A stretch of 64,000 nt of DNA from Amycolatopsis anabasis (GTDB lineage: Bacteria; Actinomycetota; Actinomycetes; Mycobacteriales; Pseudonocardiaceae): positions 186,001-250,000 of the forward strand of contig NZ_VTHK01000001.1 in the NCBI RefSeq assembly GCF_009765355.1, in the 5' to 3' direction. Of this stretch, positions 42,701 to 50,443 are shown one piece after another. A program made the position numbers and the translations under genes. The number at the start of each line of letters is the position of its first letter. The stretch's first letter is position 1. The notes under the pieces were generated by a model, which saw only the letters and a list, made by a program, of their open reading frames with translations, ran no database searches and was not told the origin of the DNA.

Positions 42701-43139
42701 TGCACGCGAAGGCCATGGCGGCTCCGAGCAGCAGCCGACCGAGCAACAGCTGGTTGGTCGGCAGTTGCGGACCGGGCGCGAGACACTGGGGCTGACACAG
42801 GACGACGTCGCCGGAGTTCTGGGCATTCCCCGCACCAGTGTTATCGCGATGGAGGCGGGCCGTCGTAATGTGACCGCCCTGGAGTTACGGCGGCTGGCCC
42901 GGCTATACCGCAGGAGCGTGCAGTGGCTACTCGGCGAGGAGAATGACGCCGCCGAAGTCGACAATGCGCTCTACAGGGCCACCGCAGATCTGTCTGATGG
43001 GGACAAGCAGCAGGTACTGCGCTTCGCACAGTTTCTCGCCGCCGCGGACGGCCCACCCTCGGATGCTGGACGGCGACGTCAGGCGCCTGCGTCGTTCACC
43101 CAGGGACCTCAGCACTCACCCCGTTCATCGGCGCCATGA
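42684..43139 (+). CDS. XRE-family repressor
   Basis: The 151-residue protein has an HTH_3 domain at residues 28-84 (QLRTGRETLGLTQDDVAGVLGIPRTSVIAMEAGRRNVTALELRRLARLY) followed by a helical segment. Together with the metallopeptidase that follows at a 4-bp overlap it matches the ImmR/ImmA pairs of mobile elements, in which the peptidase cleaves the repressor on a signal. It should bind the palindrome at 40992-41008. Confidence 0.85.
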   Translation: MNNTGDAREGHGGSEQQPTEQQLVGRQLRTGRETLGLTQDDVAGVLGIPRTSVIAMEAGRRNVTALELRRLARLYRRSVQWLLGEENDAAEVDNALYRATADLSDGDKQQVLRFAQFLAAADGPPSDAGRRRQAPASFTQGPQHSPRSSAP

Positions 43140-44506
43140 TGGCCCCCTCACCGTCACTTAGTCGCCGCCGCCGTGCCCTGCAAGCGGCCGCAGAACTGCT
43201 GGACGAGCTGGACATCGATCAAGACCGGCCGGTCGATGTCTTCGCCGCGATCGACCGTCTCGACTTGTGGTTGGTGTTCCAGCCGCTTGCGTCGCTTCTT
43301 GGGGTGGTACTGCCCGCCGGAGGCATCATGATCACTACTGAGCGGCCGCCGACGGTCCAGCGTTACACCGCCGCGCACGAGATCGCGCACTGGAGCATCG
43401 ACCACAACCCCACCGCGTTCGACACCGAGGCTGACGTGTTCCATTACGGCGGGACCGAGCGTGAACAGCTCGCACAGTGGTTCGCCTCGTACTTCCTGAT
43501 GCCCCCGTCGCTAGTCCACGGCACGGCGAGCCGTTACGGCGTGCGTACCGGTACGCCCCCGAGCCCGGTCGAAGCGTACCTGATCGCACGTGACATGCAC
43601 GTCAGCTACGAGGCGGCGATACGTCAGATGGACAATTTGCGGCTCATCACCGGCCATGAACGTGAGGCCCTGCTAGGCGTGCCGCCGTTGAGCATTAAGA
43701 AACAACTCGCCCACGGGCACCGACCTCGCAATGGCAGGGCGGACGTGTGGCCGGTCGACGAGCGGTCGCTGCATCACAGGGTCGAGGTTGCTATCGACGA
43801 CGAGATCGTGATCGGGCTGCCGGAGAATCGTACGACCGGCTTCCGCTGGCTCGACGCCGAGGCGAACGCGCGACGATCGACCTTGCGGGCACGCCCGGCT
43901 CCGCCCGCTTTTGCACCTCCAACCTCGCCACACGCGATTGGGTCGGCCCCGACCACCGAGGTTCGACGAACGGGCGCCGACGTGGCCGCCGCATTGGCGC
44001 TGCTGCCACCGGCATCACAATCCAACTCCGATGCTCAGCAGACGCCCATGGCCGACGCTGGCCCCCACGACGAGCTATTGGTCGTGTCCGACGAATACCA
44101 AGCGGACGGGAACGACCTCGACACCCGTAGTGCCGCGAGGCTCCGGCGCGCCATCGCTGGCGCCGTGCCCTCGCCAACGACCGACGACCCGGCCGCGTCG
44201 GCAACGGAGAACGCGGCCGTTGCGCCCTCCGATCCCGAAGCCACCCGGATTGGGGCGACTGGACGACGATGGCTCGTCCTACAGGCGCAAGCAGAGGGAC
44301 GTTTCACCTACCTGCTGTACTACGCGGCGCCCCACGACCCGGCCAGCGCGCCAGCGGCCACCTTCACTGTAGAGGCCACCGTCGAGCCGTCCCCGGAGGT
44401 GGTGAACAGACGTCGCTTGCTGCAGGTGGACCTCGGCGAGGAGGACGTAGTTGACGAGGACACCGACAGCACCGATCCACGCGTAGAGGATGAGACGGAC
44501 CGGTGA
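43136..44506 (+). CDS. ImmA/IrrE metallopeptidase with chagasin-like domain
   Basis: The 456-residue protein has a zinc peptidase domain with AAHEIAHWSIDH near residue 82 and the downstream EREQLAQWFASYFLMP helix, as in ImmA/IrrE. From residue 205 it reads HHRVEVAIDDEIVIGLPENRTTGFRW, the LPENPTTGY-type loop of chagasin (family I42) cysteine-protease inhibitors. After a 130-residue disordered insert, GRRWLVLQAQAEGRFTYLLYYAAPHDP and FTVEATV complete the sheet. An inhibitor of papain-like proteases translated with a papain-like protease implies direct control. The tail is acidic. Confidence 0.75.
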   Translation: MMAPSPSLSRRRRALQAAAELLDELDIDQDRPVDVFAAIDRLDLWLVFQPLASLLGVVLPAGGIMITTERPPTVQRYTAAHEIAHWSIDHNPTAFDTEADVFHYGGTEREQLAQWFASYFLMPPSLVHGTASRYGVRTGTPPSPVEAYLIARDMHVSYEAAIRQMDNLRLITGHEREALLGVPPLSIKKQLAHGHRPRNGRADVWPVDERSLHHRVEVAIDDEIVIGLPENRTTGFRWLDAEANARRSTLRARPAPPAFAPPTSPHAIGSAPTTEVRRTGADVAAALALLPPASQSNSDAQQTPMADAGPHDELLVVSDEYQADGNDLDTRSAARLRRAIAGAVPSPTTDDPAASATENAAVAPSDPEATRIGATGRRWLVLQAQAEGRFTYLLYYAAPHDPASAPAATFTVEATVEPSPEVVNRRRLLQVDLGEEDVVDEDTDSTDPRVEDETDR

Positions 44507-45249
44507 CCGCACAGTTCTCGACCAGCAATAGAGGCCCCGCCGCACGCGCCGCGCGCCTGGCCGCGTCCCTGACTCGTCCCGACGTCGACCTGCGCGGCCT
44601 GCTCGCCCCCGACGTCGTGTCGCAGGGCCCGCGCCCGCTGTGCGTGGCTTTCGCCGTCGCCGGGGGCCACGAGGCCACCCGATCACGCCCCGACGTACCA
44701 CCGGAGCCTTTCGCTCCGGAGGCGATCTGGTGGTACTGCAGTGAACGAGGCCAAACCGGCAACGACGGCATGCTCCTGACCGACGCCGCAACAGCAGTGT
44801 CCGACCTCGGGCAGCCGCCGCTGGATCACTGGCCTTACAACCCCGCCCTGGGCAGCGGCACTGAACCCCCGCCCCCGACAGCGGGCGCGCCGCCATGGTC
44901 CACGGCCACCATCCGGCAATTGCGGCTGGCCCACGACGGTGTCGAGGACCGTGTCGAGGACGAACTCGCGGCGGGCGCGCCGGTCATCCTCCTGGTCGAG
45001 GTGACTGAACAATTCGCCGTCCCCAACGACGACGGGCACGTGGAATTGCCGGACCTTCGGGCCCAGCCCGGGGGCTACCACGCGGTGCTGTGTGTAGGCG
45101 CGGCCACCGATCCGCTGCGGGGCCGCCGCCTGCTCATCCGCAACAGCTGGGGAGAGTACTGGGGCCTGGGTGGCTACTGCTGGCTGCCGATGGCCTACCT
45201 GGTCGCGTTCGTACCGCAAGCCGCAGTGGTGGAGTTAGGAGTGCGATGA
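44503..45249 (+). CDS. Papain-family (C1) cysteine peptidase
   Basis: The 248-residue protein has the complete papain set: Gln and Cys in SQGPRPLCVAFAVAGGHE (residues 45-62), His in GGYHAVLCVGA and Asn in IRNSWGEYWGLGGYCWLP. It has no signal peptide or propeptide, so it should act in the cytoplasm and need another brake, which the chagasin-like domain upstream can provide. The substrate is not known. It overlaps its neighbours by 4 bp on each side. Confidence 0.85.
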   Translation: MTAQFSTSNRGPAARAARLAASLTRPDVDLRGLLAPDVVSQGPRPLCVAFAVAGGHEATRSRPDVPPEPFAPEAIWWYCSERGQTGNDGMLLTDAATAVSDLGQPPLDHWPYNPALGSGTEPPPPTAGAPPWSTATIRQLRLAHDGVEDRVEDELAAGAPVILLVEVTEQFAVPNDDGHVELPDLRAQPGGYHAVLCVGAATDPLRGRRLLIRNSWGEYWGLGGYCWLPMAYLVAFVPQAAVVELGVR

Positions 45250-46133
45250 ACCTCACCGACTATGAACAGACAGTCGTCGACACCGATGTGCTCGCCTCAG
45301 ACGATCTGGTTCTCCCAATGCTGGGGCTGGCTGGTGAGGTCGGCAGTCTCGTGGCCGAGTACAAGAAGAACCGGCGCGACGGCACCGGTTACCGGGCATT
45401 CTCCGAGGAAGTGCGTGAAGAGCTAGGGGACCTGTTTTGGTATGCGACAGCCTTAGCGCGGCGCTGCAACCTAAGTCTGGAGGAAATCCTCACAGATAAC
45501 GTCCGCAAGACACGCGAGCGGTTCCTGCGTCCGGTCACGCCACCTCCACATCCGCTATTCGACGACCACGTCGCGGACCATGAAAAACTCCCGCGCACCC
45601 TCGACGTGACATTCACCGAGAGGGTCGCGCACAACCGCGGCAGCTCACCGGTACGTGTCGTGCACATCCACCGCGGCAGCAGCCCCATCGGCGATCCACT
45701 CGACGACAACAGCGATGATGACGACGAGTACCGCTACCACGACGTATTCCACCTCGCACACATGGCAGTGCTTGGGTGGTCACCGGTGATGCGCAGCCTT
45801 CTGCGAGTCAAGCGCAGCACCGACCGCGACGTGGACCGTGTGCAGGACGGCGGCCGTGCCATCGCCGTAGAGGAGGGCGTGAGCGCCTACGTGTTCTCCG
45901 CCGCCCGGGCCCACAGCTACTTTCGCAACAGCACAATGATCCCCACTAAAACTATTAAGGCGTGCCAGGCGATGACGGCACACCTTGAGGTGTCGCGACG
46001 CTCTGCGCAGGACTGGGAGTACGCGATCCTCGCCGGCTACCACGTATTTCGCGACCTAGTCGATAACCGCGGCGGCACGGTCCACGTTGACCTGCACGCT
46101 CGAACGTTAACCTACCAAAGAATAGCACTGTAG
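45246..46133 (+). CDS. MazG-like nucleotide pyrophosphohydrolase with C-terminal domain
   Basis: The 295-residue protein begins with a MazG domain (GLAGEVGSLVAEYKKNRRDG and EEVREELGDLFWYATALARRC), carrying the E-x3-E and E-x2-D metal ligands. A second domain from residue 160 has DEYRYHDVFHLAHMAVLGWSPVMRSLL, IAVEEGVSAYVFSAAR and WEYAILAGYHVFRDLVDNRGG; I recall this as MazG_C. MazG proteins hydrolyse (d)NTPs to monophosphates, so it may clear normal or modified nucleotides. It ends the operon. Confidence 0.82.
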   Translation: MNLTDYEQTVVDTDVLASDDLVLPMLGLAGEVGSLVAEYKKNRRDGTGYRAFSEEVREELGDLFWYATALARRCNLSLEEILTDNVRKTRERFLRPVTPPPHPLFDDHVADHEKLPRTLDVTFTERVAHNRGSSPVRVVHIHRGSSPIGDPLDDNSDDDDEYRYHDVFHLAHMAVLGWSPVMRSLLRVKRSTDRDVDRVQDGGRAIAVEEGVSAYVFSAARAHSYFRNSTMIPTKTIKACQAMTAHLEVSRRSAQDWEYAILAGYHVFRDLVDNRGGTVHVDLHARTLTYQRIAL

Positions 46134-46194
46134 ACTGCACACCGCTGACTCCGAATTCCTCCGGTCCGGTGCGCATGGTGTTTCGGTGGGCGTG

Positions 46195-47268
46195 TTAAGC
46201 ACCTGTTTGAGGGGCAGGCATATGAGAAAGCTCGGCCCCTAACTCGACATCTGGAGAGAAGTCCGCCATGAACGCGTCGAATTTCACTTCCAGCTCGCGG
46301 AACTGCTCGTCCGACAACACGACACCGGTGATCGTCTTGGATAGGGCCAGGAAATCCTCCCGCGTGGTCGCAGGCGTGATACGGAAGTGACGACCGGTGG
46401 GCGCCTGCGATATACGGAGAAAATCGGCCCGTTCCATGTTATAGATGAAGGAGGCCTCGGTGAACCGCAGCGTCCGCGGGTACACCTCGGTCACGGCGTG
46501 CTGGTCGCCGTGGAGCGACACCCACACGCTGTCGTCGAACAACTCCAGCCGATCCAGCGGCGGGTCCGCCATCACAGTGATGTCGACCTGCACACACCGG
46601 TGGCGGGCTAGAAACAGCCCGACTAGCCCGATCTTGATCTCCTCCTCGAGCCGTGCCTGGATCTGTTCGAAATCGTCGTCCGCCGGTCCGTGGCGCAGCA
46701 GGTAACGAGCGCGTCTGTTGATCGAGCCGGCATCGCGCGGATCGGCGATGATTACGCGAGATTCCCGTTCCGTGCGGGATAGCAACAGCCGCGCCGCCGC
46801 GTGTTGCCCGGAGAAACCACGGAAGAAGTACTTCTCGGTCGCGTTGAGATCGGCCATCAGCAACCGGTTGAACGCTGGGTCCGGGTGGGTGGTCGCCTCG
46901 AACACGTCGCTGGGAAAGAACTCCTTCTTGAGCGTACGCCGACTCTTCTCGACCACCGACGCGCGCTGCAACGTGCTAGTCGTGGTCTTACTTGCGCGAA
47001 TTCGACGCCGAGCCCGCACGTCGCTGACGCGGGCTGGAATACCATCGAAGAGAACCGTAGCGAGTTGCTCGGCCACCCACACCAGCCTTTTTCTACACGG
47101 AATCGCCTCCAGTTCGGCTAGAAGTTCGAGACGGCGAGGATGGTTTCGTGGATAGATCAGGACAAGTATGTGCACAACAAACTTAGGGAAAAAGCCAAAG
47201 ACGACAGCTGCCGCCAGCACTGTCGAAAAGCCCCACGTGGCCACCTGGTCAAGTACTTCCTTTGTCAC
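46195..47268 (-). CDS. Membrane-anchored protein of unknown function
   Basis: The 357-residue protein has one or two N-terminal membrane segments (TWGFSTVLAAAVVFGFFPKFVVHILVLIY) and a basic, then mixed alpha/beta cytoplasmic part. No family was recognised. It starts with a GTG overlapping the stop of the PadR gene upstream by 4 bp, so the two are one unit opposite to the seven-gene operon. PadR/membrane-protein pairs of this size are common in actinomycetes, and a role as effector or sensor is possible. Confidence 0.6.
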   Translation of the reverse strand: MTKEVLDQVATWGFSTVLAAAVVFGFFPKFVVHILVLIYPRNHPRRLELLAELEAIPCRKRLVWVAEQLATVLFDGIPARVSDVRARRRIRASKTTTSTLQRASVVEKSRRTLKKEFFPSDVFEATTHPDPAFNRLLMADLNATEKYFFRGFSGQHAAARLLLSRTERESRVIIADPRDAGSINRRARYLLRHGPADDDFEQIQARLEEEIKIGLVGLFLARHRCVQVDITVMADPPLDRLELFDDSVWVSLHGDQHAVTEVYPRTLRFTEASFIYNMERADFLRISQAPTGRHFRITPATTREDFLALSKTITGVVLSDEQFRELEVKFDAFMADFSPDVELGAELSHMPAPQTGA

Positions 47269-47570
47269 GCAAACCCCAGATTGACGCCGTGAAACCGCTG
47301 GTCCCGCTCGGCCCTTGCCAACACCGCTCCGAGTTCGACCCTCCCTTTCGTTGTCAAGGTGTAATACCTGCGAGGCGGCCTACTACCGGCCTCCTTTCTG
47401 GTTTCCCAGCCGTCCACCAGCCAGCCCTGCTCAAGCATCTGAGTGAGGCGGGGGTACATCGCACCAGACCGGACGCCGGACCGCTTCGACAGCTCGTAGC
47501 CCCAGTGTCGATCATTCGGTGCGGCCATTAGCGCAGCGGCTAACTGAACCAAAGCGTGCGTCATACGCAT
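47265..47570 (-). CDS. PadR-family regulator
   Basis: The 101-residue protein consists of a PadR winged helix only: ALVQLAAALMAAPNDRHWGYELSKRSGVRSGAMYPRLTQMLEQGWLVDGWE then RPPRRYYTLTTKGRVELGAVL. It lacks the C-terminal dimer helix of larger PadR proteins (subfamily 2 size). A perfect palindrome lies 12 bp upstream of the ATG. Confidence 0.85.
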   Translation of the reverse strand: MRMTHALVQLAAALMAAPNDRHWGYELSKRSGVRSGAMYPRLTQMLEQGWLVDGWETRKEAGSRPPRRYYTLTTKGRVELGAVLARAERDQRFHGVNLGFA

Positions 47571-47581
47571 CGGTCAAGTAT

Positions 47582-47591
47582 GACATATGTC
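47582..47591. promoter_or_regulatory. PadR operator palindrome
   Basis: GACATATGTC is a perfect 10-bp palindrome (in ATGACATATGTCGT) just upstream of the PadR start. ATGT/ACAT half-sites are usual for PadR proteins. Confidence 0.55.
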
Positions 47592-47836
47592 GTGCAGACT
47601 TGGATGGAGTATGCCTCAACGAAGCGACACACGGTGCAGTAGTGCGTACCTTCCCCCGAGGGGCGCGTCCATACTGCGGCGAGCTCTCGGCCGACGCCAT
47701 CCGGCCACGACCGAGTCTTCTTTCGGTGACCACCGTGGGCTGCTGGGCCGACACCACGTTGCCGGCAACGATGCACACCTCTCGATGCAGCGCGGGTAGG
47801 TCGGTCGCAGCCGAAGAAATGCCACGGATTTGAGAC

Positions 47837-47868
47837 TGATCTTGGTGACATCTACGTGAGACATCCGA
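47837..47868. repeat. Right-end TnsB-type repeat
   Basis: TGATCTTGGTGACATCTACG with the following TGAGACATCCGA matches the internal copy at 38545-38580, and TGATCTTGG recurs in the left end. These are probable transposase binding sites. Confidence 0.6.
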
Positions 47869-47919
47869 GAAACCGCAGGTCATTCAAGATCGACATGCCA
47901 TCGGCGGTGAGACCCTACA

Positions 47920-47924
47920 CAGCT
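47920..47924. repeat. Target-site duplication, right copy (CAGCT)
   Basis: CAGCT follows the right terminus CCCTACA and equals 31335-31339. Confidence 0.9.
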
Positions 47925-47989
47925 GTAGGGGCTCACGACGCGTCACGTGAGACACGCGGCCGAAGCAAGGACAGCACGTTGGAGGCATC

Positions 47990-49042
47990 ATGCGCGCAGG
48001 CGTCGTGGTCACGGCACACCCCGGTGTGGAGGACCTCGCCGTGCTGGCCGAGGAGTTGGGCTTGCACAGTTTCTGGGTCAACGACACCCCGATGGTCCAC
48101 GGCGACCCCTTTGTCGCCCTCGGACTGTGCGCGAAGGCCACCAGCCGCATCAGGCTCGGCATCGGGGTGACCTCACCGGCGCTGCGTTCGGCCCCGGCCG
48201 CCGCGAGCGGGTTCGCCAGCCTCAACGCCCTGGCACCGGGCCGGATCATCTGCGGGGTCGGCACCGGAAACACCGCCCGGCGCACCCTGGGCATGCCGCC
48301 GACCACGGCGGCCACCCTGGAGAAGTTCACCGCCGCGCTGCAGGATCTGTGCGCCGGACGCTCGACCGAGTACCGCGAAGGCGACCGGGTCCGCGACACC
48401 CGGTTCCTGCACACCGGGGCGCACGTGAACACCGCCGACCCGATCGAGTTCGTGGTGGCCGCGCTCGGACCGAAGGCCGCCGCCGTCGCCGGTCGCCGCG
48501 GCACCGGCCTCATCTCCTTCGGCCTGCTGGACCCCACCGCCTGGCACGCGCTGCACGACGCCCGCCGCCACGCCGCCCAAGACACACCCCGCCACCCCGA
48601 CTCCTACGTGGTCACCGCACTCCACATCCTCGACGAGGACGAGGACCCTTACAGCGACGCAGCCCGCGACGCGACCGGTCACCTCGTCCTGTCGCTGCTG
48701 GCCTTCGCCGCCGACACCGCTGCCGAGACGCCCGCCTTCGCCGAGCGACTAGGCCCCGAGGAACGCGAGGCGGTGCGGCGACTCCTCGACCGGCGCGGCA
48801 CCACCGCCACCGCGCCGGACCGGCACACCAAGCTCTACCCCAACTACCTCGGACGCATCGCACCGCAGGACCGCGACTTGGTCCTGCCCTCGCTGATGAA
48901 CACCCTGGCCCTGGTCGGCACCCGCGACGACCTTCGCACCCGCATCACCACCCTGGAACAGGCCGGCATCGACGAACTGCTCATCCAGCCGGTGATCGAC
49001 CCACCCACCGAGATGGCCCAGCTCGCGAAACTCCTCACCTGA
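47990..49042 (+). CDS. LLM-class (luciferase-like) oxidoreductase
   Basis: The 350-residue protein has the bacterial luciferase/F420 TIM barrel: LAVLAEELGLHSFWVNDTP, RIRLGIGVTSPALRSAPAAASGFASLNALAPGRIICGVGTGNTARRTLG, EFVVAALGPKAAAVAGRRGTG, and a late LVGTRDDLRTRITTLEQAGIDELLIQP. In Pseudonocardiaceae such proteins usually use F420. The substrate is unknown. ATG behind TTGGAGGC. Before the transposon came in, this gene was the direct neighbour of dnaB, 51 bp beyond the right duplication. Confidence 0.88.
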   Translation: MRAGVVVTAHPGVEDLAVLAEELGLHSFWVNDTPMVHGDPFVALGLCAKATSRIRLGIGVTSPALRSAPAAASGFASLNALAPGRIICGVGTGNTARRTLGMPPTTAATLEKFTAALQDLCAGRSTEYREGDRVRDTRFLHTGAHVNTADPIEFVVAALGPKAAAVAGRRGTGLISFGLLDPTAWHALHDARRHAAQDTPRHPDSYVVTALHILDEDEDPYSDAARDATGHLVLSLLAFAADTAAETPAFAERLGPEEREAVRRLLDRRGTTATAPDRHTKLYPNYLGRIAPQDRDLVLPSLMNTLALVGTRDDLRTRITTLEQAGIDELLIQPVIDPPTEMAQLAKLLT

Positions 49043-49068
49043 GCGGATCCCATTGGCTTCGGCCGGGT

Positions 49069-49863
49069 TCACGCCGGGGCTGGGTCCGGGTCGGGTGGCG
49101 GGCACTGGGTGAGCACCAGGGGGCCGTCTTCGGTGATCGCGACCGTGTGTTCGGAGTGGGCGGTGCGCGAGCCGTCGGCCGAGCGGATGGTCCAGCCGTC
49201 GGGGTCGTAAACGATCCGGTCGGTCGTGCGGGCGAACCAGGGTTCGAGCGCGAGGGTCAGCCCCGGCCGGAGCTTCAGGCCGCGGCCCGCCCGGCCCTGG
49301 TTGGGAACGTGGAGATCCTCGTGCATGGTGCGGCCGATGCCGTGGCCGCCGAACTCGGTGTTGACCGGGTAGCCGTAGTCGCGGGCCACCGCCCCGATCG
49401 CCGCCGAGATGTCACCCAGGCGGTTGCCCGGGCGTGCCATCTCGATCGCCGCCGCCAAGGCTTCCTCGGTGGCGCGGATGATCCGCAGGTCCTCTTCGGC
49501 GGCGGTGCCGACGACGATCGTGCGCGCCGAGTCGGCCGCCCAGCCGTCGATGCTGACCGCGAGGTCCGCGGTGAGCACGTCCCCGTCGCGCAGCGTGTAG
49601 TCGTGGGGCAGTCCGTGCAGGACCGCGTCGTTGACCGACAGGCAGATGACGTTGCGGAACGGGCCCTTGCCGAAGGACGGGGCGTAGTCCCAGTAGCACG
49701 ACTCCGCCCCGCGCTGTTTGATCATGCCGCGCACGTGGTGCTCCAGGTCCAAGAGGTTGACGCCCACGTCGGCGAGCCGGCCGACCTCGGAGAGCACCTC
49801 GGCGACAAAACGCCCGGCCACCCGCATGCGTTCGATCTCCGCGGGCGTCTTCAGTTCGATCAT
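49069..49863 (-). CDS. map: Methionine aminopeptidase, type I
   Basis: The 264-residue enzyme has all the metal ligands: His in VLHGLPHDYT, Asp in ADLAVSIDGWAADSART (two), His in GGHGIGRTMHEDLHV, Glu in LALEPWF and Glu in SEHTVAI. It removes the initiator Met from new proteins. Actinobacteria usually carry more than one copy; this one lacks the N-terminal SH3-binding extension. ATG at 49863; a GTG 12 bp upstream is also possible. The gene may be under the two GGTAT palindromes upstream. Confidence 0.93.
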   Translation of the reverse strand: MIELKTPAEIERMRVAGRFVAEVLSEVGRLADVGVNLLDLEHHVRGMIKQRGAESCYWDYAPSFGKGPFRNVICLSVNDAVLHGLPHDYTLRDGDVLTADLAVSIDGWAADSARTIVVGTAAEEDLRIIRATEEALAAAIEMARPGNRLGDISAAIGAVARDYGYPVNTEFGGHGIGRTMHEDLHVPNQGRAGRGLKLRPGLTLALEPWFARTTDRIVYDPDGWTIRSADGSRTAHSEHTVAITEDGPLVLTQCPPPDPDPAPA

Positions 49864-49881
49864 GGGCACCCCCACCTAGCC

Positions 49882-49923
49882 GGTATAATAATACCAGTCT
49901 AGCAAGTGCGGTATTAAAATACC
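49882..49923. promoter_or_regulatory. Pair of GGTAT-N4-ATACC operators
   Basis: GGTATAATAATACC (49882-49895) and GGTATTAAAATACC (49910-49923) are two palindromes with the same half-sites, centres 28 bp apart, in an AT-rich island upstream of map. Both are followed by AG. A dimeric repressor is the likely ligand. Confidence 0.6.
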
Positions 49924-49925
49924 AG

Positions 49926-50366
49926 TTATCCGCGAGTGAACGCGTGGAGCCGGGTAGGCGTGATCACAATGGCCTCGGAGAACACCTCGGCGAACCATTC
50001 GAGCGTGCCGAAGCCGGATGAGGCGATGTATTCGCCGTACTTCGCCACGTGCGCCGCGACCTCGGGCGCCGGTGGATGGCCGGGGACGTGTTTCGCCGTG
50101 CCCTCGATCCGGATGACATCGGTGCTCGCCGCGGTCTCGTCGAGCGTCAGCGTCACCCGGGGATTCGCGGCGATGTTGCGGAGCTTGGTTTTTCCCGGCT
50201 GGCTGTAGACGAGGATGGTGTCGTCGTCCTGGACGACGAACCCCACGGGCACGCAGTCCGGCTGCCCGCTCGGCCGGACGGACGTGAACCAGCCGACGAT
50301 GTTCTCGCGGAGCCGGCGCTCGGCGTGCTCACGCAGCCCGGTAGGCAAATGGGACGTGAACTCCAC
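49926..50366 (-). CDS. PPOX-class F420/FMN-binding protein
   Basis: The 146-residue split-barrel protein has LRENIVGWFTSVRPSGQPDCVPVGFVVQDDDTILVYSQPGKTKLRNIAANPRVTLTLD, the usual order of TIGR-type F420-dependent enzymes such as mycobacterial Rv3369. It likely reduces or oxidises a small substrate with F420 or flavin. GTG behind GGGGAG. It is divergent from the TetR gene at 50444 and likely under its control. Confidence 0.85.
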   Translation of the reverse strand: MEFTSHLPTGLREHAERRLRENIVGWFTSVRPSGQPDCVPVGFVVQDDDTILVYSQPGKTKLRNIAANPRVTLTLDETAASTDVIRIEGTAKHVPGHPPAPEVAAHVAKYGEYIASSGFGTLEWFAEVFSEAIVITPTRLHAFTRG

Positions 50367-50403
50367 GACTCTCCCCTGGGTTGGCTACTAACCTGACGCT
50401 ATC

Positions 50404-50414
50404 GTCAAGTTGAC
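50404..50414. promoter_or_regulatory. TetR-type operator GTCAA-G-TTGAC
   Basis: GTCAAGTTGAC is a perfect palindrome between the divergent PPOX and TetR genes. TTGAC/GTCAA half-sites also occur at 50410 and 50421, so tandem binding is possible. TTGACG may double as a -35. Confidence 0.55.
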
Positions 50415-50443
50415 GCAAGGGTCAAGTTGCTAGCCTGGAACCC

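Larger units (their letters stand above)
31340..47919 (+). mobile_element. Tn7-like transposon, 16,580 bp, with cargo
   Basis: The ends are TGTAGGGTCCCA on the left and, read inward from the right, TGTAGGGTCTCA. Both are flanked by CAGCT. Inside are tnsA, tnsB, tnsC and a tniQ-type gene with 1- or 4-bp overlaps, then twelve cargo genes. Base composition is visibly less G+C rich than the flanks. Everything in 31340-47919 fits one transposition event into the dnaB 3' flank. No CRISPR array or Cascade genes are present, so targeting should be by the TniQ/TnsD-like protein. The core genes are intact by eye, so the element may still move. Confidence 0.92.
47571..47919. other. Transposon right end, non-coding
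   Basis: From the PadR start to the right terminus no reading frame looks like a real protein. The last 85 bp hold end-type repeats (CGTGAGACA, GGTGAGACC). Together with 47925-47989 this makes a 419-bp gene-free stretch. Confidence 0.6.

Noticed and set aside
47512..47883. Several short frames in the right end
   Set aside because: They overlap each other on both strands, lack ribosome sites and cover the end repeats.
31340..47919. CRISPR-associated (CAST) type element
   Set aside because: No cas genes, repeats with spacers or guide-like RNA were seen; TniQ is large and DNA-binding in type, like TnsD.
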